Shown here: piece after piece, positions 1 through 5,449 of the stretch
How the letters are laid out: every line of letters starts with the position of its first letter
How positions within the stretch are numbered: position 1 is the first letter of the stretch
Assembly (NCBI GenBank): GCA_003232965.1
Contig: QIKG01000202.1
Coordinates: 1-5,449 of the forward strand
Reading direction: 5' to 3'
Origin: Oceanospirillales bacterium
GTDB taxonomy: Bacteria > Pseudomonadota > Gammaproteobacteria > Xanthomonadales > SZUA-36
Length of the DNA: 5,449 bases
Translations under genes and position numbers: made by a program
Notes under the pieces: model-generated
Told to the model about the DNA's origin: nothing
Databases searched by the model: none
Seen by the model: the letters and a program-made list of their open reading frames with translations, nothing else

Positions 1-776
1 CCGGCGACATAACGCTGGCAGGCTTCCATTAGTTCCTTGATCGGGTATTTCTTGTTAAGCGGCACAAGCTGTACGCGCAGATCATCGATGGGAGCATGCA
101 GAGATACCGCGAGAGCCACATCCGCAGATTCCCGCAAACGGTCAATCATCGGCACTAAACCGGCGGTGCTTACAGTGACCCGGCGCGAAGCAAATCCATA
201 GCCCAGATCCTCACGCATTAAGTTCAGTGCGGGAGCCAGCGCATCAAAATTTAATAAAGGCTCACCCATGCCCATCATTACCACGTTGGTAATTGCCCGT
301 TTGCCGTTACGCTCATGCCCGAGAGCTTGGGCTGCAAGAAAAACCTGACCGATGATTTCGCTGGTCATTAAATTGCGACTGAAACCCTGAGTAGCCGTAG
401 AGCAAAAACTGCAATTTAAGGCACAACCCACTTGTGAAGACACACATAGCGTGCCACGGTTGGCTTCCGGTATATATACCGTTTCTACAGCATTGCCTCC
501 AGGCAGGCCCAACATCCACTTTACCGTACCGTCGTTGGAACGCTGTTCCTTGAGGATTGTCGGCAAAGTAATACATGCTATCGATCCAAGCCGTTGGCGC
601 AAATCTTTACCCAAGTCTGTCATCACGGAGAAATCCGTGACTCCATGATGGTAGATCCACTTCATGATCTGGGTGGCACGGAAGGGTTTTTCGTCTATAC
701 CCTCAAAAAATTCACGCAAGCCGGATTCATCCAGGTCGAGTAAATTTACCAGTGCTTGTTTGGCGATTTCAGTCAT
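1..776 (-). CDS. rlmN: Dual-specificity 23S rRNA (A2503-C2)/tRNA methyltransferase RlmN, C-terminus cut by window edge
   Basis: Radical-SAM enzyme that methylates C2 of A2503 in 23S rRNA and, in E. coli, also A37 of some tRNAs, tuning ribosome accuracy. The frame is open from the ATG at 776 to the window edge: 258 codons, about two thirds of the usual 370-385. Seen: an N-terminal domain with the family motif EKPFRATQIMKWIYHHG (residues 29-45), then the radical-SAM core with C118, C122 and C125 in GCALNCSFC, the CxxxCxxC that binds the [4Fe-4S] cluster. C111, seven residues earlier, matches E. coli C118, the resolving cysteine. GMGEPL at 169-174 is the SAM-binding GxGEP motif. The second catalytic cysteine (E. 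coli C355) lies beyond the window. There is no clear Shine-Dalgarno before the ATG. The gene starts 14 nt after the ndk stop, so it is probably cotranscribed with ndk and may be translationally coupled to it. Identity is very secure. Confidence 0.97.
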   Translation of the reverse strand, partial: MTEIAKQALVNLLDLDESGLREFFEGIDEKPFRATQIMKWIYHHGVTDFSVMTDLGKDLRQRLGSIACITLPTILKEQRSNDGTVKWMLGLPGGNAVETVYIPEANRGTLCVSSQVGCALNCSFCSTATQGFSRNLMTSEIIGQVFLAAQALGHERNGKRAITNVVMMGMGEPLLNFDALAPALNLMREDLGYGFASRRVTVSTAGLVPMIDRLRESADVALAVSLHAPIDDLRVQLVPLNKKYPIKELMEACQRYVA

Positions 777-790
777 AAGACAGCAATAAT

Positions 791-1216
791 CTAACGCGAG
801 TGAATATCACAACCGCTGAAGAAATAGGCTATTTCTTCGGCCGCAGTTTCTGTCGCATCTGAACCATGAACAGCATTGGCATCAATGCTTTCGGCAAAAT
901 CGGCACGAATAGTACCGGACTCTGCTTCCATCGGGTTAGTCGCACCCATAAGTTTGCGGTTAGTAGCAATAGCATCCTCACCTTCAAGAACTTGCAGCAT
1001 CACTGGGCCCGATGTCATAAACTTAACCAGGTCGGCGAAAAATGGGCGCTCGCTATGAACCGCATAAAAACCTTCGGCTTCAGCAGTTGAAAGCTGGCGG
1101 TACTGGGATGCAATAATCTTCAGCCCGGCCTGCTCGAAGCGGCTGTAAATCTGGCCAATAACATTTTTTGCTACGGCATCGGGCTTTATGATTGAAAATG
1201 TTCTCTCGATAGACAC
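791..1216 (-). CDS. ndk: Nucleoside diphosphate kinase
   Basis: Cytosolic enzyme that moves the gamma phosphate of ATP to other (d)NDPs through a phospho-histidine intermediate, balancing nucleotide pools. The 141 aa length is typical of bacterial Ndk. Seen: ERTFSIIKPDAV at the N-terminus with the ATP-binding Lys (K11), NRKLMGATNP around 86-95, GTIRADF at 101-107, and the active-site motif NAVHGSD with catalytic His117. The start is GTG at 1216-1214, chosen because an AAGGAAG ribosome binding site lies 6 nt upstream and the protein then begins at the usual place for the family. It heads a leftward unit with rlmN, an arrangement common in gammaproteobacteria, where isc genes often precede it and pilF, ispG and hisS follow. 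Here the gene upstream is instead a divergent fatty acid operon. Nothing is unusual in the protein. Confidence 0.98.
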   Translation of the reverse strand: MSIERTFSIIKPDAVAKNVIGQIYSRFEQAGLKIIASQYRQLSTAEAEGFYAVHSERPFFADLVKFMTSGPVMLQVLEGEDAIATNRKLMGATNPMEAESGTIRADFAESIDANAVHGSDATETAAEEIAYFFSGCDIHSR

Positions 1217-1222
1217 TTAAAA

Positions 1223-1229
1223 CTTCCTT
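1223..1229 (-). promoter_or_regulatory. Ribosome binding site of ndk
   Basis: On the minus strand AAGGAAG is followed by TTTTAA and then the GTG at 1216. This strong Shine-Dalgarno match at 6 nt spacing fixes the non-ATG start of ndk. Confidence 0.8.
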
Positions 1230-1255
1230 TTATCTTATTAATAATAATGGTTATT

Positions 1256-1281
1256 CATTGATTCTATGGATAAAATCAATG
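1256..1281. repeat. Perfect 8-bp inverted repeat in the ndk leader
   Basis: CATTGATT (1256-1263) and AATCAATG (1274-1281) are exact reverse complements separated by 10 nt. The element lies between the candidate ndk promoter and the ndk ribosome binding site. In ndk mRNA it could form an AT-rich, rather weak hairpin, or it could be a protein-binding dyad. The right arm overlaps a short palindrome, ATGCGCAT (1279-1286). It has no U-tract in either direction that would make it a terminator. Function is unknown. Confidence 0.5.
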
Positions 1282-1300
1282 CGCATGAAAAATCCTTGCC

Positions 1301-1329
1301 ATTGTAGCCTCCAAGGCGGGTTTAAGCAA
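1301..1329 (-). promoter_or_regulatory. Candidate sigma70 promoter of ndk-rlmN
   Basis: Reading leftward, TTGCTT (1329-1324) is followed after exactly 17 nt by TACAAT (1306-1301), a 5/6 match to the -10 consensus with a 3/6 match at -35. Transcription would start near 1294, leaving a leader of roughly 78 nt that carries the 1256-1281 inverted repeat. A perfect TATAAT also exists at 1334-1329 on the same strand, but only weak -35 candidates (such as TTCGAC at 19 nt) precede it, so it may be an alternative start. This is assigned by consensus only. Confidence 0.45.
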
Positions 1330-1469
1330 TTATAAAGGCCTCTAACTTTAAGCGTCGAAACCCAGTAGATCTTCTAAGAAAACACCTCGCGCGCTTGCTT
1401 TTGATTACAGGACTGACTTACCTTTGGCCTGCGTTTAACAAAAGCATTCGCATGATTTTCATACGCTTA

Positions 1470-1489
1470 ATTAAAACACTTGTTTGAAT
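1470..1489. promoter_or_regulatory. PsrA-like operator upstream of the fatty acid operon
   Basis: ATTAAAAC (1470-1477) and GTTTGAAT (1482-1489) form an inverted repeat with 7 of 8 paired positions around a 4-nt spacer, ACTT. The core AAAAC-N4-GTTTG matches the published PsrA consensus of Pseudomonas (G/C-AAAC-N2-4-GTTT-G/C) at all but one position. It ends 19 nt before the start codon of a TetR regulator whose DNA-binding region resembles PsrA. The simplest reading is an autoregulatory operator that also governs the downstream fad genes. The symmetry is directly visible; the assignment to this protein is inferred. Confidence 0.6.
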
Positions 1490-1508
1490 CCGAAATGTTC
1501 GCTAAAGT
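1480..1508 (+). promoter_or_regulatory. Tentative promoter of the TetR-fadE operon, overlapping the operator
   Basis: TTGTTT (1480-1485), 17 nt, then TAAAGT (1503-1508) gives 4/6 matches to each sigma70 box. Its -35 lies inside the PsrA-like dyad, which suits repression. The predicted start, near 1515, would coincide with the second in-frame ATG of the regulator and imply a leaderless message. An alternative is TTAACA (1435-1440), a 5/6 match at -35, with TTTCAT (1457-1462) at 16 nt, which would give a leader of about 40 nt with the operator just downstream of the start. Neither is strong enough to prefer with certainty. Confidence 0.25.
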
Positions 1509-2216
1509 ATGAGTATGCCGAGCACCCAGCAGAAAATCTTATTGTCCGCTGAAACCTTATTCTCAGAACAGGGAATAGCTTGCACTTCGCTACGGGAAAT
1601 TACTCAGCATGCAGGGGTGAACCTTGCTGCGGTGAATTATCATTTTGGCAATAAACAATCGCTTGTTGTGGAAGTATTCAGACATCACATGGATAGCCTG
1701 AATAAAGAACGCCTGCAACGACTGGCTAAAGTAACTTCTACAAACCAACCGATTTACCTCGAAGAGGTCCTACGGGCTTTAATATACCCTGCCCTTAAGC
1801 TCTCAAGAGATCAACAAACCGGCGGCGCCCGATTTGTTAAACTAATTGCCAGGATATATGCGGAAAACAATGAGGAATTGCATAGCTTTTTAGCCAAACA
1901 ATATGGGCATGTAATGAAGCGCTTTGCACAAACAATTCAAGAAATAATGCCAGACATGCCCGCCAGGGAATTGCGCTGGCAATTGGATTTTGTCATTGGT
2001 GCGCTAACCTATGTAATGGCTGATTTTAGCGGGCACTTCAGTCATTCAGAAAACTCAGAATCTGGCGTTTTGAACGAAGCTGACCGCCTGGTGACCTTTG
2101 CTGCTGCCGGAATTCGCAGCTTCCAACCATCCTTGGCACAAAAAGACCTGTTTAATTTGGGCGGCAATACTGCTGTTCCGATAATCAATTCAATTCAAGA
2201 ACACGGAAAACCATAA
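1509..2216 (+). CDS. TetR/AcrR-family transcriptional regulator, PsrA-like
   Basis: DNA-binding repressor, probably of the fatty acid oxidation operon it heads. The 235 aa length is close to Pseudomonas PsrA (about 233). Residues 7-55 form the TetR N-terminal helix-turn-helix: TSLREITQHAGVNLAAVNYH with the recognition-helix signature VNYHFGNKQSL, nearly the same as PsrA. The remainder is a helical ligand-binding and dimer domain; its end (LRWQLDFVIGALTYVM, later VTFAAAGIRS) also follows the PsrA pattern. PsrA proteins release DNA on binding long-chain fatty acids; ligand sensing here is inferred. Start choice: ATG 1509, with a second in-frame ATG at 1515; neither has a convincing Shine-Dalgarno. 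The stop overlaps the fadE start by one base (TAATG), implying coupled translation. A PsrA-like dyad lies 19 nt upstream. The family is certain; PsrA orthology is probable rather than proven. Confidence 0.9.
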   Translation: MSMPSTQQKILLSAETLFSEQGIACTSLREITQHAGVNLAAVNYHFGNKQSLVVEVFRHHMDSLNKERLQRLAKVTSTNQPIYLEEVLRALIYPALKLSRDQQTGGARFVKLIARIYAENNEELHSFLAKQYGHVMKRFAQTIQEIMPDMPARELRWQLDFVIGALTYVMADFSGHFSHSENSESGVLNEADRLVTFAAAGIRSFQPSLAQKDLFNLGGNTAVPIINSIQEHGKP

Positions 2217-4651
2217 TGAGTATTGTTATCCTATTGCTACACATCACCGCCCTATTGGGTATGGTCATATCCTTGGCTTATTTTCGCGCACCATTGTTGA
2301 TATGGCTCGGAAGCATGGCAGCCGTCACGGGGCTTGGTTTATTTAGCTATCAGAATTTAGACCAAGCGCTATGGCTTGTGTTGCTGCCTTTGTTAATCAC
2401 ACTTGTCCTTGGTTTTTTAAGCATCACTCCTCTGCGCCGAAAATTAGTATCCAAACCCTTGTTCAGCTGGTTTAAAGGCGTACTACCAACGATGTCCGAT
2501 ACCGAACGCGAAGCCCTTGAGGCCGGTACTGTTTGGTGGGACGCTGAGCTTTTTTCCGGAAAACCCAAGTGGAAGAAACTGCTCGAAGTAAAAAAACCTG
2601 AATTAACCGATGAAGAACAAGCTTTTATTGACGGGCCAGTCAAAACTCTCTGCGGAATGCTGGACGAGTGGGAAGTCAGACAGAATAATGACCTACCCAA
2701 GGAAGTCTGGGACTACCTTAAAGAACATCGCTTTTTCAGTATGATTATTCCAAAATCCTATGGCGGACTTGAGTTCTCCGCCTATGCTAATTCAGCAGTA
2801 GTAATGATGATTTCTTCACGCAATGTAACCGCGGCTGTAACCGTGATGGTGCCCAACTCTCTGGGGCCAGGCGAATTGCTTTTACATTATGGTACCGAGG
2901 AACAAAAAAACCATTACCTGCCGCGCTTGGCAAGCTCAGAAGATATCCCCTGCTTTGCCCTAACCGCACCTGCTGCCGGCTCGGATGCAGCCGGAATGCC
3001 GGATGAGGGTGTTGTCTGTATGGGGGAATTTGAAGGCAAAGAAGTTCTTGGGCTCAGTGTAACCTGGCACAAGCGTTACATTACCCTAGCACCGGTCGCC
3101 ACCCTGCTTGGCTTGGCATTCCGGGTCGTTGACCCGAATGGATTGCTGGGCAACAAAAAAGACCTGGGTATAACCTGCGCATTAATTCCCTCATCTACCC
3201 CTGGGGTAGCAATCGGTGCCCGGCATATACCTATCGGTTCAGCCTTTATGAATGGGCCTACCCGTGGCAAAGATGTTTTCATTCCTATGGACTGGATCAT
3301 TGGTGGCCAAGAACGCATTGGTCAAGGTTGGCGTATGCTGATGCAGTCACTGGCTGCAGGTCGCGCAATTTCCCTGCCGGCGCTGGGAACGGCCGGTGGT
3401 AAAGCTGCCGCTATCTTTTCCGGTTCTTATGCAAGAATTCGCCGGCAATTCAATATGCCCATCGGCTATTTTGAAGGCATAGAAGAGCCACTCGCACGCA
3501 TCGGTGGTAACGCTTACCGGATGGATGCCGGCAGACTGCTAACACTGGCAGCTTTGATGGAAGGTGAAAAACCCTCGGTATTATCCGCCATACTCAAGCA
3601 ACAATTAACCGAAGGTGGGCGTCTGGTAATCAATGATGCTATGGATATCCATGGTGGCAAAGGAATTATTGAAGGGCCGAATAACTATCTTTCCACTGTG
3701 TATAAATCAACCCCAGTTGCGATAACAGTCGAGGGCGCAAATATTCTAACCCGCAGCATGATTATTTTTGGTCAGGGTGCCATTCGTTGTCACCCGTGGT
3801 TATTAAAAGAAATGGAAGCAGCCGCAAACCCGGATGGAAATGAAGGTCTTTTGAACTTCGATCGAGCGCTATTCGGACACATTGGTTTTGTGATCAGCAA
3901 TAAAGTCAGAACCTTTGTACTAGGGGTAACCAGCGCGAGATGGGTTCGCTCGCCGGTAGAAGGCCCCACGGCTCGATACTATCGACAACTCACCCGGATG
4001 AGTTCCGCATTTACTTTTATTGCTGATCTTATTCTGGCAACCTATGGCGGTAGCTTCAAATTCAAAGAAAAAACCTCCGGAAGGCTCGCAGATATACTCT
4101 CTCACCTCTATTTGGCATCCGCTGTACTTAAGAAATTTGAAGATGATGGCCAGCCAAAAGAAGATATGCCGCTGGTACATTGGGCTATGCAGGACAGTTT
4201 ATATATCATGCAGACTCGGATTGTGGGAATTTTACGCAACTATCCGCTGCCGTTTGTGGGCAAACTGATCCGTCTGGTGATTTTCCCCTTCGGCTTACCC
4301 TACGAAGGCCCCAGAGATACCTGTGGTAAGCATGTGGCACGCCTGTTATTAACCGACTGCCCAAGTCGTGATCGCTTAATGGAAGGCATGTATATCTCCG
4401 ACAAGGACGATGCCACCGGCCTACTGATGCAAGCTTTTGCAGCCGACAGAAAGGCCGTTGTGCCCGAGCGCGCGCTGAAAAATGCGTTTAAAGAAGCTGT
4501 TGGCATTACCAATTATGAAGCGTTGATCGAGCGCGGCTTAGCAACCAGTATCATTACTCAAGACCAGGCGGAATTAGTCCGCACAGCCCAGGAGCTTGCA
4601 ATCAAGGTTATTAGCGTAGATGAATTCCCTGCAGATGCAACACCGATGTAA
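2216..4651 (+). CDS. fadE: Acyl-CoA dehydrogenase FadE
   Basis: FAD enzyme for the first step of beta-oxidation, acyl-CoA to trans-2-enoyl-CoA, passing electrons to ETF. The 811 aa length matches E. coli FadE rather than the short (about 380 aa) dehydrogenases. Three hydrophobic stretches (about 3-23, 27-44, 51-72) predict inner-membrane anchoring. The dehydrogenase fold follows: N-terminal helical part about 130-245; FAD/substrate motif CFALTAPAAGSD (246-257) opening the beta domain; then the C-terminal helical part about 365-520. E506 in TVEGANILTR aligns with the catalytic base of MCAD (Glu376 in YEGT). Residues about 521-800 form the extra C-terminal domain (DUF1974 type) specific to FadE. 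Start ATG 2216 has a modest CGGAA site 7 nt upstream and overlaps the regulator's stop by one base. The frame is intact throughout. Confidence 0.96.
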   Translation: MSIVILLLHITALLGMVISLAYFRAPLLIWLGSMAAVTGLGLFSYQNLDQALWLVLLPLLITLVLGFLSITPLRRKLVSKPLFSWFKGVLPTMSDTEREALEAGTVWWDAELFSGKPKWKKLLEVKKPELTDEEQAFIDGPVKTLCGMLDEWEVRQNNDLPKEVWDYLKEHRFFSMIIPKSYGGLEFSAYANSAVVMMISSRNVTAAVTVMVPNSLGPGELLLHYGTEEQKNHYLPRLASSEDIPCFALTAPAAGSDAAGMPDEGVVCMGEFEGKEVLGLSVTWHKRYITLAPVATLLGLAFRVVDPNGLLGNKKDLGITCALIPSSTPGVAIGARHIPIGSAFMNGPTRGKDVFIPMDWIIGGQERIGQGWRMLMQSLAAGRAISLPALGTAGGKAAAIFSGSYARIRRQFNMPIGYFEGIEEPLARIGGNAYRMDAGRLLTLAALMEGEKPSVLSAILKQQLTEGGRLVINDAMDIHGGKGIIEGPNNYLSTVYKSTPVAITVEGANILTRSMIIFGQGAIRCHPWLLKEMEAAANPDGNEGLLNFDRALFGHIGFVISNKVRTFVLGVTSARWVRSPVEGPTARYYRQLTRMSSAFTFIADLILATYGGSFKFKEKTSGRLADILSHLYLASAVLKKFEDDGQPKEDMPLVHWAMQDSLYIMQTRIVGILRNYPLPFVGKLIRLVIFPFGLPYEGPRDTCGKHVARLLLTDCPSRDRLMEGMYISDKDDATGLLMQAFAADRKAVVPERALKNAFKEAVGITNYEALIERGLATSIITQDQAELVRTAQELAIKVISVDEFPADATPM

Positions 4652-4697
4652 ATTTTGCTGGATCAAAAATATTTTATAAACAAAGTCAGTTTAATCA

Positions 4698-4704
4698 AAG
4701 GAAG
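4698..4704 (+). promoter_or_regulatory. Ribosome binding site of the 3-hydroxyacyl-CoA dehydrogenase
   Basis: AAGGAAG precedes the ATG at 4709, with AGGA spaced 6 nt from it. It decides the start: the frame is also open upstream to a TTG at 4655, but the 18 extra codons look like untranslated AT-rich spacer and have no comparable site. Confidence 0.8.
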
Positions 4705-4708
4705 TAAA

Positions 4709-5449
4709 ATGAAAAATCAAACCAAGCTAGTTCGCCGCGCAGCGGTTCTCGGAGCCGGTGTTATGGGTGCGCAAATCGCCGCCCACCTAGTCAACTCAGG
4801 AATTGAAACCGTACTGTTCGAGCTCGCCGCAAAAGAAGGTGATCCTAATACGATGGTTAAGAAGGCGATTGCCGGACTGAAAAAACTCAAACCGTCACCA
4901 CTGGGGTTTTCTCAAGTCACAAAGCTGATTATTCCCGCAAACTATGATCAGCACCTGCACCTTTTGGATGATTGTGACCTTATCATTGAAGCCATTGGTG
5001 AGCGGATGGACTGGAAAAAAGACCTTTACGATAAAATCGAAAACCATATTGGCGAAAATGCAATTTTGGCCACCAACACATCCGGCGGCATCGTTTTTGT
5101 GGCATCCATTTCTTTAACCCACCGCGCTATATGAACCTGGCTGAAATCATTCCGCATGCAGGCACTGATGCCTGGGTGCTGGATGCACTGGAGGCCTTTT
5201 CAATCACAACACTGGGTAAAGGCGTAGTACGCGCTGAAGACACACCTAACTTTATTGCCAACCGTATTGGCATGTTTTCAATGTTGGCAACTATGCACCA
5301 CACCAAAGGTTTTAACCTTGGTTTTGATACAGTTGATGCTCTAACCGGCCCGGCTATTGGCCGCCCGAAAAGCGCGACTTACCGCACCGCCGATGTAGTG
5401 GGTTTGGATACCATGGGGCATACCATTAGCACCCTGACCAATACCCTGC
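4709..5449 (+). pseudogene. 3-hydroxyacyl-CoA dehydrogenase (FadB/FadN-type NAD domain), broken by internal deletion and frameshift, right end cut
   Basis: Intact homologues oxidise L-3-hydroxyacyl-CoA to 3-ketoacyl-CoA with NAD+, the third beta-oxidation step; many of this type are about 700-800 aa with a further enoyl-CoA hydratase domain, which would lie beyond the window. Seen: Rossmann GAGVMG (residues 15-20), acidic E38 ending strand 2, LIIEAIGE, and NTSG with the active-site Ser (S125). After G126 (codon 5084-5086) the frame reads 15 unrelated residues to TGA at 5132-5134, giving 141 aa. The family sequence resumes in another frame from CGG 5086: RHRFCGIHFFNPPRYM, with catalytic His codon 5107-5109 and Glu codon 5143-5145, 12 residues apart as in known enzymes. 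It continues for 121 codons (DTPNFIANRIG, then GRPKSATYRTADVVGLD), open to the edge. About 12-14 residues are missing at the join. The 57-nt gap and shared strand suggest cotranscription with fadE. The family is secure; whether the lesion is biological is not. Confidence 0.88.
5084..5089 (+). other. Deletion/frameshift junction in the 3-hydroxyacyl-CoA dehydrogenase
   Basis: GGCGGC marks where the upstream frame (Thr-Ser-Gly) meets the downstream frame (Arg-His-Arg-Phe). The distance from the Ser codon (5081) to the catalytic His codon (5107) is 26 nt, while intact enzymes have about 21-23 residues (63-69 nt) between them. The loss is therefore about 37-43 nt, not a multiple of three. The repeated GGC at the join is compatible with deletion between short direct repeats. 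Confidence 0.75.

Noticed and set aside
313..648. Open frames of 87 aa (minus, 313-576) and 65 aa (plus, 451-648)
   Set aside because: Both lie inside the rlmN coding region in other frames. The rlmN frame carries the cluster cysteines and family motifs, so these are shadows.
866..1090. Two plus-strand open frames opposite ndk
   Set aside because: They are antisense to a fully conserved ndk, lack ribosome binding sites and resemble no known protein.
1361..1469. Short palindromes AGATCT, TTCTAAGAA and TTAATTAA upstream of the regulator
   Set aside because: They are short, unrelated to one another and frequent by chance; no family of binding sites could be assigned.
2350..4512. Several minus-strand and one plus-strand alternative open frames within fadE
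   Set aside because: fadE is intact and conserved across the whole span; these frames have no family resemblance and are coding shadows.
4677..4693. Second PsrA-like site TAAAC-N7-GTTTA between fadE and the 3-hydroxyacyl-CoA dehydrogenase
   Set aside because: The arms match but the 7-nt spacer is outside the 2-4 nt of the PsrA consensus, and it lies inside an apparent operon. It could be chance in AT-rich spacer.
4655..4708. N-terminal extension of the 3-hydroxyacyl-CoA dehydrogenase from a TTG start at 4655
   Set aside because: The extra 18 codons have no ribosome binding site and do not resemble the family, whereas ATG 4709 has AAGGAAG at good spacing just ahead of the Rossmann fold.
4652..4708. 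Internal promoter or terminator in the fadE downstream gap (TATAAA at 4675-4680, AAAATATTTT at 4666-4675)
   Set aside because: No -35 box at acceptable spacing for the TATAAA, and the palindrome has no GC stem or U-tract, so neither call is supported.
5081..5134. Programmed ribosomal frameshift joining the two frames of the 3-hydroxyacyl-CoA dehydrogenase
   Set aside because: A slip would restore the frame but not the roughly 12-14 residues missing between the Ser and His motifs, and no slippery heptamer with a downstream structure is evident. A deletion explains both facts.

Overview
The window reads as ordinary chromosomal DNA of a gammaproteobacterium. The evidence is the adjacent ndk-rlmN pair, a long FadE-type acyl-CoA dehydrogenase with a membrane N-terminus (811 aa; E. 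coli FadE is about 814), and a PsrA-like TetR regulator. Base composition looks balanced. The order cannot be fixed from the sequence alone. I see no mobile element, CRISPR array, tRNA or rRNA.

Left part, minus strand (1-1216): ndk (nucleoside diphosphate kinase, GTG start) is followed after 14 nt by rlmN (23S rRNA/tRNA adenine-C2 methyltransferase), which runs off the left edge. They look like one housekeeping transcript, probably from a promoter near 1301-1329.

Intergenic region (1217-1508): about 290 bp between two divergent units. It holds the ndk ribosome binding site, a perfect 8-bp inverted repeat in the ndk leader, a plausible sigma70 promoter for ndk and, just before the rightward unit, an inverted repeat resembling the PsrA operator of Pseudomonas.

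Right part, plus strand (1509-5449): a fatty acid beta-oxidation operon. It encodes a PsrA-like TetR repressor, then fadE (acyl-CoA dehydrogenase, first oxidation step) overlapping it by one base, then after 57 nt a 3-hydroxyacyl-CoA dehydrogenase (third step) running off the right edge. The likely logic is that the regulator senses fatty acids or acyl-CoAs and controls its own operon.

The main anomaly is in the last gene. Its reading frame is broken near 5084-5089 by an apparent deletion of about 37-43 nt (length 1 mod 3). This removes the segment between the NAD-binding Ser motif and the catalytic His and shifts the frame. The rest of the protein continues in another frame to the window end, so the gene is either a recent pseudogene or an assembly error. 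I found no convincing evidence of a wholly new system; the observations worth a second look are this lesion and the regulatory wiring of the fatty acid operon.
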